This document shows positions 27,527 to 36,437 of a stretch of DNA of 64,000 nt, piece after piece. The position numbers and the translations under genes are program-made. The stretch spans positions 248,001 through 312,000 of the forward strand of contig NZ_AEUD01000001.1 of assembly GCF_000192435.1 (NCBI RefSeq), written 5' to 3'. The notes beneath the pieces are model-generated. The model was not told the DNA's origin, did no database searches, and was given only the letters and a program-made list of their open reading frames with translations. The first letter of the stretch is position 1; each line of letters starts with the position of its first letter. This DNA comes from Gordonia neofelifaecis NRRL B-59395 (GTDB taxonomy: Bacteria > Actinomycetota > Actinomycetes > Mycobacteriales > Mycobacteriaceae).

Positions 27527-29796
27527 TGTTGACTGCGGCCTCGCCGCTCACCGAGTCGACGGTCGATCCGGCGCTGCTCAAGAAGCTCGCCGGGCTCGAA
27601 CTCACCACGGTCGGCGAACTGCTGCGCTACGTGCCGCGACGCTACGTTCGCCGCGGTCATCTCTCGGAGTCGGAGCGGCCGGAGCCGGGCGAGTGGATCA
27701 CCGTGATCGGGCGCATTCAGAAGGCGCAGATGATCTCGATGAAGCGCCGTTACGGTCAGTTCCTGAAGGTCGTCGTCAACGACGGCCGCGCCGACTACGA
27801 GGCGAGCTTCTTCAATGCCCGCTGGATCCAGAAGGTGCTGAAGCCGGGGACGCGCGTGGCGATGGCGGGCACGGTCAAGCTGTTCCGCGATCAGATCCAG
27901 CTGTCGCACCCGGACTGGATGGTGATGCCGGAGGACGACGGCATCGACGTCGTCGGCAATGCCGCGATGATCGGCGAGATGTATGCGGACGCGGCCGAGT
28001 CCGGCGACGAGAAGACGCACGGTTCCACCGCGTCGGCCGACGACGCCCGGAGCTTCGCGCGCGACATCATCCCGATGTATCCGGCCACCAAGGACGTCCA
28101 GACCTGGGAGATCTGGCGCGCCGTGCGGCAGGTACTCGCCGACACGGTGCCGGCCGAGGACCCGCTGACCGACGACCAGCGGACGTCGCGCGGACTGATC
28201 ACCGGGGACGAGGCCATTCACCGAGTGCATCTGCCGGAGAACCTCGAGGACATCGAGGCCGCGCGTGCACGACTGAAGTTCGACGAGGCGCTGGCCGTCC
28301 AGACCGAACTCGCGCGCCGTCGGCTGAGCGCGGTCGCCGAATCGGCCCGTCCGTGCCCGCACGTGCCCGGTGGCTTGGAGGACCAGTTGCTGGACCGCCT
28401 GCCGTTCGAGCTGACCGGCGGGCAGCGGGACGTGTTGCTCGAGATCGGGGAGGACCTGGCCGACGAGCATCCGATGAGCAGGCTGCTGCAGGGCGAGGTC
28501 GGCTCCGGTAAGACGTTGGTCTCGCTCCTCGCCATGCTCCGGGTGGTCGACAACGGCCACCAGTGTGCGATTCTGGCGCCCACCGAGGTGCTGGCGGCTC
28601 AGCACTACCGGACGGTGATGACCATGCTCGGAGATCTCGCGCGGGCGGGCGAACTCGGCGCCGCCGACGGTGCGACCAGGGTCGGACTGCTGACCGGGTC
28701 GCTGGGCACCGCGACGAAAAGGCAGGTGCTGCTCGACGCGGTCACCGGCGATGCGGGCATCGTGATCGGCACCCACGCCCTCCTCGAGGAGCATGTCGAG
28801 TTCTTCGATCTCGGGATGGTGGTCGTCGACGAACAGCATCGGTTCGGTGTGGAGCAGCGCGACGTGCTGCGCTCGAAGGGACGCGACGACTCGCGTCCAC
28901 ACTTCCTGGTCATGACTGCCACGCCGATTCCGCGAACGGTCGCGATGATCACCTTCGGCGACCTCGACACCTCGGTGATGACCGAGCTGCCGCGCGGGCG
29001 GCAACCGATCACCACGAGCGTCGTCCCGATGCGCAAGCAGGCGTGGGTCGATCGCGTGTGGGCACGGGCGAACGAGGAGATCGACGCCGGACGGCAGGTG
29101 TACGTGGTGTGCACGAAGATCGGCGACGAGCAGACGAACGCGAAGAGGTCGAAGAAGTCGGCCAAGGAATCCGAGGCGGAGGACGACACGATCTCGGTGC
29201 TCGACCTCGCCGAGCAGCTCGCGGCCGGACCGCTCGCGGGCCGACGGATCGGGATCCTCCACGGCAGGCTGCCGGCCGACGAGAAGAACGACGTGATGGA
29301 CGCCTTCACGCGCGGCGAGATCGACGTGCTCGTCGCGACGACCGTCATCGAGGTCGGTGTCGACGTCCCCAATGCGACGATGATGGCGATCGTCAACGCC
29401 GAGCGGTTCGGCGTGAGCCAACTCCATCAATTGCGCGGCCGCGTCGGACGCGGCGAGCACGCGGGCCTGTGTCTGCTGATGACGACGGCCGGTGACATGG
29501 GGCAGTCGATGGAACGTCTGCGTGCCGTGGAAGCGAGCAGCGACGGGTTCGAGCTGGCCCGCGTCGACCTCGCGCAGCGTCGTGAAGGAGACATTCTCGG
29601 CGCCCTCCAGTCGGGAGGCAAGAGCTCGCTGAGCTTCCTGTCGCTGCTCGACGACACCGACGTCATCGCCGATGCGCGCGACCTGGCCGAACAGATCGTG
29701 CTCGACGACCCCGACCTCGTCGCACATCGGGCGCTGGCGGACCTCGTGCAGTCGATCCTGCTCCCGTCGCGCGTCGAGTACCTCGACAAGTCGTAG
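27526..29796 (+). CDS. recG: ATP-dependent DNA helicase RecG
   Basis: Remodels stalled replication forks and Holliday junctions. The 756-residue protein has the N-terminal wedge OB fold (about 50-150), helicase motif I LLQGEVGSGKT (about 319-329), motif II VVVDEQHRFG, motif III TATPIPRT, the second RecA domain with ATTVIEVGVDVPNAT, and QLRGRVGRGEHAG. ATG 27526 overlaps the previous stop as TGATG; GTG 27523 one codon upstream is an alternative. It ends the block collinear with M. tuberculosis Rv2996c-Rv2973c. Confidence 0.95.
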   Translation: MLTAASPLTESTVDPALLKKLAGLELTTVGELLRYVPRRYVRRGHLSESERPEPGEWITVIGRIQKAQMISMKRRYGQFLKVVVNDGRADYEASFFNARWIQKVLKPGTRVAMAGTVKLFRDQIQLSHPDWMVMPEDDGIDVVGNAAMIGEMYADAAESGDEKTHGSTASADDARSFARDIIPMYPATKDVQTWEIWRAVRQVLADTVPAEDPLTDDQRTSRGLITGDEAIHRVHLPENLEDIEAARARLKFDEALAVQTELARRRLSAVAESARPCPHVPGGLEDQLLDRLPFELTGGQRDVLLEIGEDLADEHPMSRLLQGEVGSGKTLVSLLAMLRVVDNGHQCAILAPTEVLAAQHYRTVMTMLGDLARAGELGAADGATRVGLLTGSLGTATKRQVLLDAVTGDAGIVIGTHALLEEHVEFFDLGMVVVDEQHRFGVEQRDVLRSKGRDDSRPHFLVMTATPIPRTVAMITFGDLDTSVMTELPRGRQPITTSVVPMRKQAWVDRVWARANEEIDAGRQVYVVCTKIGDEQTNAKRSKKSAKESEAEDDTISVLDLAEQLAAGPLAGRRIGILHGRLPADEKNDVMDAFTRGEIDVLVATTVIEVGVDVPNATMMAIVNAERFGVSQLHQLRGRVGRGEHAGLCLLMTTAGDMGQSMERLRAVEASSDGFELARVDLAQRREGDILGALQSGGKSSLSFLSLLDDTDVIADARDLAEQIVLDDPDLVAHRALADLVQSILLPSRVEYLDKS

Positions 29797-29899
29797 TCGA
29801 ATCGGCGGTGCTGTCGAATCACTGAGGGTCTGGCCTTTTCGGTCGTTGTGGCGGACCCTGGAGGTGTCGAATTCAGCTCACGACGGGTGGAGGACGGCT

Positions 29900-30328
29900 A
29901 TGCGGATTTCGCAGATCCTGGGCAAGAAGGGCAGCGGTGTCATCACGGTGCGGGCGGGCTCCACGGTCCGCAGCCTGCTCGCCACGCTGGATGAGTGGAA
30001 CATCGGGGCGGTCGTGGTGATCGGTGACGGCGGCACGCTGGCGGGCATCGTGTCCGAGCGGGACATCGTGCGCAGGCTGCACTCGGGCGGCGCGGGCGTC
30101 CTCGACGGTCCGGTGTCGGCCATCATGACGCCGGTCGTGCACGTGTGCGCCCCCGACGATCCGATCGAGGGTCTCCGCGACACGATGACCGAGCACCGGG
30201 TGCGTCACCTGCCGGTCCTGGACGCGGGCGAGCTCGTCGGGATCATCAGCATCGGCGACGTCGTCAAGAGCGCGATCGACGAACTCGAGACCGAGCGCGA
30301 GCATCTGGTCCACTACATCCAGCACTGA
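29900..30328 (+). CDS. Tandem CBS domain protein
   Basis: A 142-residue protein made almost only of two CBS domains (about 8-60 and 72-125), with SERDIVRRL and HLPVLDAGELVGIISIGDVV. Stand-alone CBS pairs bind AMP, ATP, SAM or NAD and act as energy or redox sensors. GGAGGA lies six bases before ATG 29900. It begins the stretch between the two blocks recalled from M. tuberculosis order. The partner is unknown. Confidence 0.88.
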   Translation: MRISQILGKKGSGVITVRAGSTVRSLLATLDEWNIGAVVVIGDGGTLAGIVSERDIVRRLHSGGAGVLDGPVSAIMTPVVHVCAPDDPIEGLRDTMTEHRVRHLPVLDAGELVGIISIGDVVKSAIDELETEREHLVHYIQH

Positions 30329-30379
30329 CTCCATCCGCGTGTCCCGGAACCGGGGACGCCCCGCAGACGTCCAAACGGT

Positions 30380-31129
30380 ATGTGGCACGCGATCGGTCAG
30401 CGGTGGAAGTGGGTCAGATCGCGCCACCGGCCGGGACGCATCAGGCTGACCGGCAGGCAGTGGGGCGCACTCGTGGCGTTCGCGGCGACTGCGGTCGTGG
30501 TCGCGGTAGGCCTCGGCGTGCCGCACACCGCGTCGCCGGTGCCCGCGGTGTCGGTGGAGCGGGCGCGCGCGAGCCTCGCCCGACTGCGCGTGATCGAGCG
30601 GAGACCGGCTCACGATCGCGACTACCATCGTGACGCGTTCGGTCCCGCGTGGACGGACGACGTCGACGTGGTCGGTGGCGGCAACTCGTGCGACACCCGC
30701 GACGACATCCTGGCCAGAGACATTCCGGGCGCCGTTCGAATACGGACCACGGCCTGCCCCGAGGCGGTCGCGTCGGGGACGTTGACCAGCCCGTACACCG
30801 GGCGGTCGGTCGCGTTCCGCCGCGGTCGTGGATCAGCCGCGGTGCAGATCGATCACATCGTGCCGCTCGCCTACGCATGGGACATGGGAGCCGCGTCCTG
30901 GGGTGGGCCGCGGCGCCGGTCGTTCGCCAACGATCCCGCGAACCTGGCGGCGGTCGACGCGGCCAGCAATCAGAGCAAGTCCGATGCCGAACCGGCGCGG
31001 TGGATGCCCCCGCTGCGTGCCTTTCACTGCCAGTACGCGGTGCAGTTCGTCACCGTGCTCGCCGCGTACGGACTGCCCGTCGACGCGCCGTCGCGGGATA
31101 CGCTCGTGAACGCGTTGAAGTCGTGTTGA
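30380..31129 (+). CDS. Exported or membrane-anchored HNH nuclease (DUF1524/GmrSD C-terminal type)
   Basis: A 249-residue protein. A basic N-terminus (RSRHRPGRIRLTGRQW) is followed by one hydrophobic helix at about 29-47, so the rest lies outside the membrane. The nuclease domain holds the motif QIDHIVPLAYAWDMGA (DH with general-base His) and NLAAVDAASNQSKSD (Asn and Lys), typical of secreted actinobacterial HNH nucleases. Two Cys (NSCDTRDD, TTACPEA) may form a disulfide. It could degrade external DNA for nutrients; comEA/EC, which take up DNA, lie 13 kb away. No immunity gene is adjacent. The Nudix gene follows after 14 bases. Confidence 0.8.
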   Translation: MWHAIGQRWKWVRSRHRPGRIRLTGRQWGALVAFAATAVVVAVGLGVPHTASPVPAVSVERARASLARLRVIERRPAHDRDYHRDAFGPAWTDDVDVVGGGNSCDTRDDILARDIPGAVRIRTTACPEAVASGTLTSPYTGRSVAFRRGRGSAAVQIDHIVPLAYAWDMGAASWGGPRRRSFANDPANLAAVDAASNQSKSDAEPARWMPPLRAFHCQYAVQFVTVLAAYGLPVDAPSRDTLVNALKSC

Positions 31130-31143
31130 GGAGGGGAGGACGC

Positions 31144-31536
31144 GTGGGTGATCGTCGGATCGTGGTGAGCGCCGTCGTCATGCGCGACGACGCCGGGCGA
31201 GTGCTGACCGTGCGTAAGAACGGCTCCGGTCTGTTCATGTTTCCCGGCGGCAAGCTCGACGACGGGGAGAGCCATGCGGCCGCTGCCGTCCGTGAGGCTC
31301 GGGAGGAGATCAGCGTCGAACTCGATGAGCGGTCTCTGCGCCGCGTCGGCACCTTCGCTGCCGATGCGGCCAACGAGCCGGGTCATGTCGTGGTCGCGGA
31401 GGTCTTCGAGCATCCGCTGGTCGGCGACCCGGTCGCCAGCGCGGAGATCGCCGAGATCGCGTGGGTGGATCCGGCCGATCGATCGCGAGACGACCTCGCC
31501 CCGCTTCTCCGCGACGAGGTGTTCCCGCTCCTCTGA
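31144..31536 (+). CDS. Small Nudix hydrolase
   Basis: A 130-residue single-domain protein. The Nudix box begins at GGKLDDGESHAAAAVREARE, near residue 37, and continues EEISVEL. Such enzymes hydrolyse nucleoside diphosphate derivatives, often damaged nucleotides; the specific substrate cannot be told. GTG 31144 is preceded by GGAGGGGAGGA. It is probably co-transcribed with the HNH gene. A 19-bp hairpin separates it from the convergent DUF305 gene. Confidence 0.85.
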   Translation: MGDRRIVVSAVVMRDDAGRVLTVRKNGSGLFMFPGGKLDDGESHAAAAVREAREEISVELDERSLRRVGTFAADAANEPGHVVVAEVFEHPLVGDPVASAEIAEIAWVDPADRSRDDLAPLLRDEVFPLL

Positions 31537-31583
31537 CGTGCCGTCGCGAGTCTGGACGACGCTGATCGGTCGCTCCGGCATCG

Positions 31584-31626
31584 GCAGTGTTCGGTGTGAC
31601 CACCAGATGGTCACGCCGAACACTGC
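31584..31626. terminator. 19-bp hairpin between convergent Nudix and DUF305 genes
   Basis: Bases 31584-31602 pair with 31608-31626 with a single G.T pair around CCAGA; the core is GTTCGGTGTGACCA. TGATTTGAA follows on the plus side. The core resembles the palindromes at 60272-60310 and 61311-61346. Confidence 0.75.
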
Positions 31627-31653
31627 TGATTTGAACACGAACCTGGGAGCGGG

Positions 31654-32271
31654 TCACATCCCGTTCAGCATCGCCTTCATCTCGTCGATCTCCTTCTGCT
31701 GCGAGTCGACGATGCTGCGCGCCATCTCGATGGCGTCCGGGTTCTTGCCGTCGGCGATCTCGTCCTTCGCCATGTCGACGGCGCCCTCGTGGTGCTCGAT
31801 CATCTGACTCAAGTAGAGCTTCGCGGCGTCGGTTCCCTGCGCGGCGCGGAGCTTCGTAAGGTCCTCCTCCGACAACATGCCGTCCATCTCGTGGTCCATC
31901 GGCGCCTGCGCCGGTGCGCCCCACTCCTTGAGCCAGCTCTGCAGCTGCGCGATCTCCGGCCCCTGAGCGTCCTTGATCTGCTTGGCCAGGGCGGTGACCT
32001 GCGCGGGAATGCCGGGCTTCGCGAGGATGATGTCGCTCATCACCAGCGCCTGCTCGTGGTGCGGGAGCATCATCTGCGCGAACATCACGTCGGCCTCGTT
32101 GTGCTCGGCACTCGCCGCGGCGGAGGTCGGCATGTTCGACATGTCATGCGACGTCGACATGTTCGACATGTCATGCGTGGCGTCCGACGGTTCCTCGTTC
32201 GGGCTGCATGCGGCGACGCCGACGACGACGGCCGCCCCGGCGATCGCGGTGACGATGAGGCGAGTTCTCAC
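31654..32271 (-). CDS. DUF305 lipoprotein, His/Met-rich
   Basis: A 205-residue exported protein. The signal peptide TRLIVTAIAGAAVVVGVAAC ends in a lipobox-like VAAC, so it is probably lipid-anchored. After it come repeats HDMSNMSTSHDMSNMPTS, rich in His and Met. The DUF305 domain has LPHHEQALVMSDIILAKP and a second copy MIEHHEGAVDMAKDEI, each with a HH pair suited to metal binding. GTG 32271 has GGAAGGGAA upstream; the open frame upstream of it lies in the divergent promoter. DUF305 proteins such as Synechocystis CopM bind copper and sit beside the CopRS two-component system. Here an OmpR-type system is divergent, so copper or silver handling is a reasonable inference. Confidence 0.85.
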   Translation of the reverse strand: MRTRLIVTAIAGAAVVVGVAACSPNEEPSDATHDMSNMSTSHDMSNMPTSAAASAEHNEADVMFAQMMLPHHEQALVMSDIILAKPGIPAQVTALAKQIKDAQGPEIAQLQSWLKEWGAPAQAPMDHEMDGMLSEEDLTKLRAAQGTDAAKLYLSQMIEHHEGAVDMAKDEIADGKNPDAIEMARSIVDSQQKEIDEMKAMLNGM

Positions 32272-32407
32272 GTTCGGTTCCCTTCCGTGGTGGTCGGAAG
32301 TCAGTCTGCCGCACCGACCCGCCGGGTTCGGTGAGCCTTGTGTGAAGGTTTGCTCAAGATGCCAGGCGCGCGCGTCGAGTTCCGGGATCCGGGCCAAGAT
32401 GGAGACC

Positions 32408-33115
32408 ATGTCGGGACGGGCGATGGTGGTCGAGGACGAGGCGGCGCTCGCGTCGCTGGTGGCGTCGTACTTGGAGCGGGACGGATTCGAGGTGACAGTC
32501 ACCGGCGACGGGGCGGACGCGGTCGCTCTCGCACGGAAGGTCGACCCGGACGTCGTGGTCCTCGATCTGGGTCTGCCCGGCCTCGACGGTGTCGAGGTGT
32601 GCCGAAGGCTCCGGACGTTCTCCGACGCCTACGTCGTGATGCTCACGGCGCGGGCCGACGAGGTCGACACCCTCGTCGGACTGTCCGTCGGCGCCGACGA
32701 CTACATCACCAAGCCGTTCAGTCCGCGGGAGCTGTCGGCTCGCATCCAAGCGCGGATGCGCAGGCCGCGGACCGGATTCACCGGGGAGCAGACACCCGTC
32801 ACCCGTGCACCGGACCGGGTTTTCGGCGACCTGTCGATCGACGTCCTCGGTCGGGAGGTGTGGGTGTCCGGCGAGCCGGTCCACCTGACGCGCACCGAGT
32901 TCGATCTGCTCGCCGCGCTGTCGTCGGCCCCCGGAACGGTCTTCTCACGGGCGCGACTGATCGACACCGTGTGGGGACCGGAGTGGATCGGCGACGACCA
33001 CCTCGTCGACGTGCACATCGGGCACGTGCGGCGGAAGCTCGGCGACGACGCCGCGCAGGGCCGGTACGTGCGGACGGTGCGCGGTGTCGGCTATCGGATG
33101 GGGACGGGCCGGTGA
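32408..33115 (+). CDS. OmpR/PhoB-family response regulator
   Basis: A 235-residue regulator. The receiver domain (about 5-118) has the acidic pair in VVEDEAA, the phosphoacceptor Asp in [10 protein letters not shown] (about 55), Thr in VMLTARADE and Lys in [11 protein letters not shown]. The winged-helix domain (about 140-233) shows [22 protein letters not shown] and [14 protein letters not shown], ending [14 protein letters not shown]. Starts at 32399 or 32408 are both possible. Its stop overlaps the kinase start (GTGA). Divergent from the DUF305 lipoprotein, its likely target. Confidence 0.93.
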   Translation: MSGRAMVVEDEAALASLVASYLERDGFEVTVTGDGADAVALARKVDPDVVVLDLGLPGLDGVEVCRRLRTFSDAYVVMLTARADEVDTLVGLSVGADDYITKPFSPRELSARIQARMRRPRTGFTGEQTPVTRAPDRVFGDLSIDVLGREVWVSGEPVHLTRTEFDLLAALSSAPGTVFSRARLIDTVWGPEWIGDDHLVDVHIGHVRRKLGDDAAQGRYVRTVRGVGYRMGTGR

Positions 33116-34245
33116 CCGGCGGGCGTCGTCGGATGACGGTGGGCACGGGACTGATGCTCGCCATGGCCGTGGTGGTGGTCGCGACGGCGGCCTGCGCCCT
33201 GCTGATCGCCTGGCTGATGGCGCCCGGGATCTTCCACGACCATCTCCATCAGGCCGGGATCGATCAGAACTCCAGCGAGGCGATGCACGTGGAGCGAGCG
33301 TTCGCCGACGCCGTCGGGCTGTCGTGGGGACTGGCGGCCGTCGTCTCGGCGATGCTCGCGCTCGCGCTGAGCTGGTATCTCGCACGACGGGTCCAGCGGA
33401 CGGTGACGGCTGTCGCCGGGTCGGCCGCGCAGATCGCGGACGGCCACTACGACGCGCGGGTGCACGGCGGCGGGATGGGCCGGGAGTTCGACGACCTCGC
33501 CGACGCCGTCAACCGCCTGGCCGCGCAGTTGGACGCGACAGAGTCGACCCGTCGCCGCATGCTGTCGGACCTCGCGCACGAGATGCGCACTCCGCTGGCG
33601 ACGATCGACTCCTACCTCGAGGCGATCGAGGACGGCGTCCGCAGGCCGGACGCCGAGACGATGGCGATACTGCATACCGGAACCGAGCGCCTGCGCAGGC
33701 TCGCCGAGGACGTGGCCGCCGTGTCGCAGGCGCAGGAGCACATGCTGTCGGTGGTTCCGGTCTGGACCACGGATGCCGAGCTGGTTCGGGCCGCGGTCGC
33801 CGAGGTGGCCGGACCGTACGCGAGCAAGGGCGTTGCCATCGGAGTCGACGAGGCGCCGCCGACGTCCCTGCGCGTCGACCCGGCCCGGATGGGGCAGGTG
33901 CTCGGCAACCTGCTGACCAATGCGCTGCGTCACACCCTGCCCGGCGGCAGCGTCACCGTGTCGACGCGGTCGGTGGATCAGGACCTGCTGATCGCAGTGA
34001 CCGACACCGGCGACGGCATCGAGGCCGACCATCTGCCGCACGTCTTCGACCGCTTCTACCGCGCGGACACCGCACGGGATCGCGACCGCGGCGGGAGCGG
34101 CATCGGGCTGACCATCGCGCGGGCCCTGGTCGAGGAGCACGGGGGCACGCTGTCCGCCCGGAGCGACGGGCCCGGGCGAGGTGCGGTCTTCACCGTCCGG
34201 CTGCCGCTCGAACGATCCCGTCGCGCGGTTACCCTGGAGCCATGA
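33112..34245 (+). CDS. Sensor histidine kinase paired with the upstream regulator
   Basis: A 377-residue membrane kinase. Two transmembrane helices (about 11-33 and 64-86) flank a short external loop of about 30 residues, [18 protein letters not shown], which is rich in His. A HAMP domain follows, then the H box [20 protein letters not shown] (His near 153), N box [12 protein letters not shown], and G boxes [11 protein letters not shown] and GSGIGLTIA. The His-rich short loop fits metal-sensing kinases. GTG 33112 overlaps the regulator stop by four bases, and its own stop overlaps the proA start (ATGA), so proA may be read from the same transcript. Confidence 0.92.
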   Translation: MTGGRRRMTVGTGLMLAMAVVVVATAACALLIAWLMAPGIFHDHLHQAGIDQNSSEAMHVERAFADAVGLSWGLAAVVSAMLALALSWYLARRVQRTVTAVAGSAAQIADGHYDARVHGGGMGREFDDLADAVNRLAAQLDATESTRRRMLSDLAHEMRTPLATIDSYLEAIEDGVRRPDAETMAILHTGTERLRRLAEDVAAVSQAQEHMLSVVPVWTTDAELVRAAVAEVAGPYASKGVAIGVDEAPPTSLRVDPARMGQVLGNLLTNALRHTLPGGSVTVSTRSVDQDLLIAVTDTGDGIEADHLPHVFDRFYRADTARDRDRGGSGIGLTIARALVEEHGGTLSARSDGPGRGAVFTVRLPLERSRRAVTLEP

Positions 34246-35531
34246 GTGCACCCACTGCCGATTCGGTTGACACGACCGCCGGCGCGACGACGGACGTCAC
34301 GGCCGCGGTCACCGAGCTCGCCACCGCCGCGAAGAAGGCGGCCCGGACGCTCGGCCTGCTGACCACCGCACAGAAGAACGCGGTTCTGCTGGCCGCCGCC
34401 GGCGCGATCGACGCGGCGTCCGACGACATCGTCGCCGCCAACGCCGAGGACGTGCAGCGCGCCGAGGCGGCGGGCACCGAGGCCTCGCTCGTCGACCGTC
34501 TGCGGCTCACACCGGAGCGGGTCGCGGGAATCACCGGCGGACTGCGTCAGGTGGCCGCGCTGCCCGACCCGATCGGCGAGGTGCTGTCCGGGAAGACCCT
34601 GCCCAACGGTCTGGAACTGCGCCAGGTCCGCGTGCCGCTGGGCGTCGTCGGCTTCGTGTACGAGGCCCGGCCGAACGTGACCGTCGACGGGTTCGGCATC
34701 TCCTTCAAGTCCGGCAACGCCGTGCTGCTGCGCGGCTCCTCGTCGGCGGCGAGTTCCAACGCCGCGCTGGTGGCGGTGCTGCGGGGCGTTCTCGCCGACC
34801 ACCACGTCGATCCGAACGCGGTCTCGCTGCTGCCGAGTGAGAGCCGGGAGAGTGTGACCGCGCTGATTCAGGCGCGCGGCCTCGTCGACGTGGTGATTCC
34901 GCGCGGGGGCGCGGGGCTGATCAACACCGTGGTGACCGATGCGAAGGTTCCGACCATCGAGACCGGCACCGGCAACTGCCACATCTTCGTGCACCGCGAC
35001 GCGGACGTGGACGTGGCCACGCGCATCATCCTGAACGCCAAGACCCGCAGGCCCAGCGTGTGCAACACGGTGGAGACGGTGCTCATCGACCGCGCCATCG
35101 CCGATCGGGCACTGGCCCCGATCACGTCGGCGCTGCAGTCGCAGGGCGTGGTCATCCACGGCGACGAACCGGGCATGGAGCCGGCGACCGAGGACGATTG
35201 GCATCGCGAGTACCTGTCTCTGGACATCGCGATGAAGGTCGTCGATGACATCGACGCCGCGATCGACCACATCGCGACCTACGGCACCGGGCACACCGAG
35301 GCCATCGTCACCGGCGACCTGGCCGCGGCGAACGAGTTCACCGGCCGCGTGGATGCCGCGGCGGTGATGGTCAACGCGTCGACGGCGTTCACCGACGGTG
35401 AGCAGTTCGGCTTCGGCGCCGAGATCGGCATCTCGACTCAGAAGCTGCACGCGCGTGGACCGATGGGACTCCCGGAGCTCACGTCCACCAAGTGGCTGGT
35501 GTGGGGCGACGGACAGGTTCGTCCCGCATGA
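34242..35531 (+). CDS. proA: Gamma-glutamyl phosphate reductase
   Basis: Second step of proline synthesis: reduces glutamyl 5-phosphate with NADPH to glutamate semialdehyde. The 429-residue aldehyde-dehydrogenase-fold protein contains [49 protein letters not shown] and the catalytic Cys in [13 protein letters not shown] (about residue 275), ending with the [20 protein letters not shown] signature. ATG 34242 overlaps the kinase stop (ATGA); its own stop overlaps the MoxR gene. It opens the second block, matching Rv2427c onward; proB is not in the window. Confidence 0.96.
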   Translation: MSAPTADSVDTTAGATTDVTAAVTELATAAKKAARTLGLLTTAQKNAVLLAAAGAIDAASDDIVAANAEDVQRAEAAGTEASLVDRLRLTPERVAGITGGLRQVAALPDPIGEVLSGKTLPNGLELRQVRVPLGVVGFVYEARPNVTVDGFGISFKSGNAVLLRGSSSAASSNAALVAVLRGVLADHHVDPNAVSLLPSESRESVTALIQARGLVDVVIPRGGAGLINTVVTDAKVPTIETGTGNCHIFVHRDADVDVATRIILNAKTRRPSVCNTVETVLIDRAIADRALAPITSALQSQGVVIHGDEPGMEPATEDDWHREYLSLDIAMKVVDDIDAAIDHIATYGTGHTEAIVTGDLAAANEFTGRVDAAAVMVNASTAFTDGEQFGFGAEIGISTQKLHARGPMGLPELTSTKWLVWGDGQVRPA

Positions 35532-36433
35532 CGGCGAGCGGCACGACCAACATCGCCCCGGCCTTCGGCGACGTCGACGACGTCCGCGAGAAGCTTCGGC
35601 AGACCGGCTATCTGGCCGACGAGGCGACGTCGACGACCGCCTTCCTCGCCGACCGGCTCGGCAAACCGCTGCTGGTCGAGGGGCCCGCGGGCGTCGGCAA
35701 GACCGAACTCGCTCGCGCCCTGGCCCAGGCCACTGGATCGGAGCTGGTCCGACTGCAGTGCTACGAGGGCATCGACGAGGCCCGCGCGCTGTACGAGTGG
35801 AATCACGCGAAGCAGATCCTCGCTATTCAGGCTGCCGGGCACCGTGACTGGGACGCCACCAAGGGCGACATCTTCTCGGCTGAGTTCCTGCTCGCGCGAC
35901 CGTTGCTGACCGCGATCTCACGGTCCGAGCCGACCGTGCTGCTGATCGACGAGATCGACAAGGCCGACGTCGACATCGAGGGTCTGCTGCTCGAGGTGCT
36001 GAGCGACTTCGCGATCACCATTCCGGAGATGGGGACCGTCACCGCCGCGCGGCGGCCGATCGTCCTGCTGACGTCGAACGCGAACCGCGAGCTGTCGGAG
36101 GCGCTCAAGCGCCGCTGCCTGTACCTGTACATCGACTTCCCGGATGCCGAGCTGGAGCGTGAGATCCTCGCCTCCCGGGTCCCCGAACTGCCCGCGCGGC
36201 TGGCGGAGGAGATCGTGCGCATCGTCGGAGTGCTGCGAACCCTCGACATCAAGAAGAAGCCGTCGGTCGCCGAGACCATCGATTGGGGCAACACGCTGCT
36301 GGCGATGACCACCGGCGAGCAGGCGGCGTCGGGCCGGATCGACGATTCGCTGGTCGCGCGCACTCTCGGAGTGGTGCTCAAGCATCGGCCCGACGTCAAG
36401 ACGGCGCTGCGCGAGCTCAAGCTCGGAGAATGA
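35528..36433 (+). CDS. MoxR-family AAA+ ATPase
   Basis: A 301-residue AAA+ ATPase with Walker [15 protein letters not shown] (about 47-60), Walker [12 protein letters not shown] (about 130-140) and sensor 1 [19 protein letters not shown]. MoxR ATPases work with VWA-domain proteins as chaperone pairs that mature enzymes or metal cofactors. The next gene encodes such a VWA protein, and the pair corresponds to Rv2426c-Rv2425c. Start ATG 35528 overlaps the proA stop. The client protein is unknown. Confidence 0.9.
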   Translation: MTASGTTNIAPAFGDVDDVREKLRQTGYLADEATSTTAFLADRLGKPLLVEGPAGVGKTELARALAQATGSELVRLQCYEGIDEARALYEWNHAKQILAIQAAGHRDWDATKGDIFSAEFLLARPLLTAISRSEPTVLLIDEIDKADVDIEGLLLEVLSDFAITIPEMGTVTAARRPIVLLTSNANRELSEALKRRCLYLYIDFPDAELEREILASRVPELPARLAEEIVRIVGVLRTLDIKKKPSVAETIDWGNTLLAMTTGEQAASGRIDDSLVARTLGVVLKHRPDVKTALRELKLGE

Positions 36434-36437
36434 CGAC

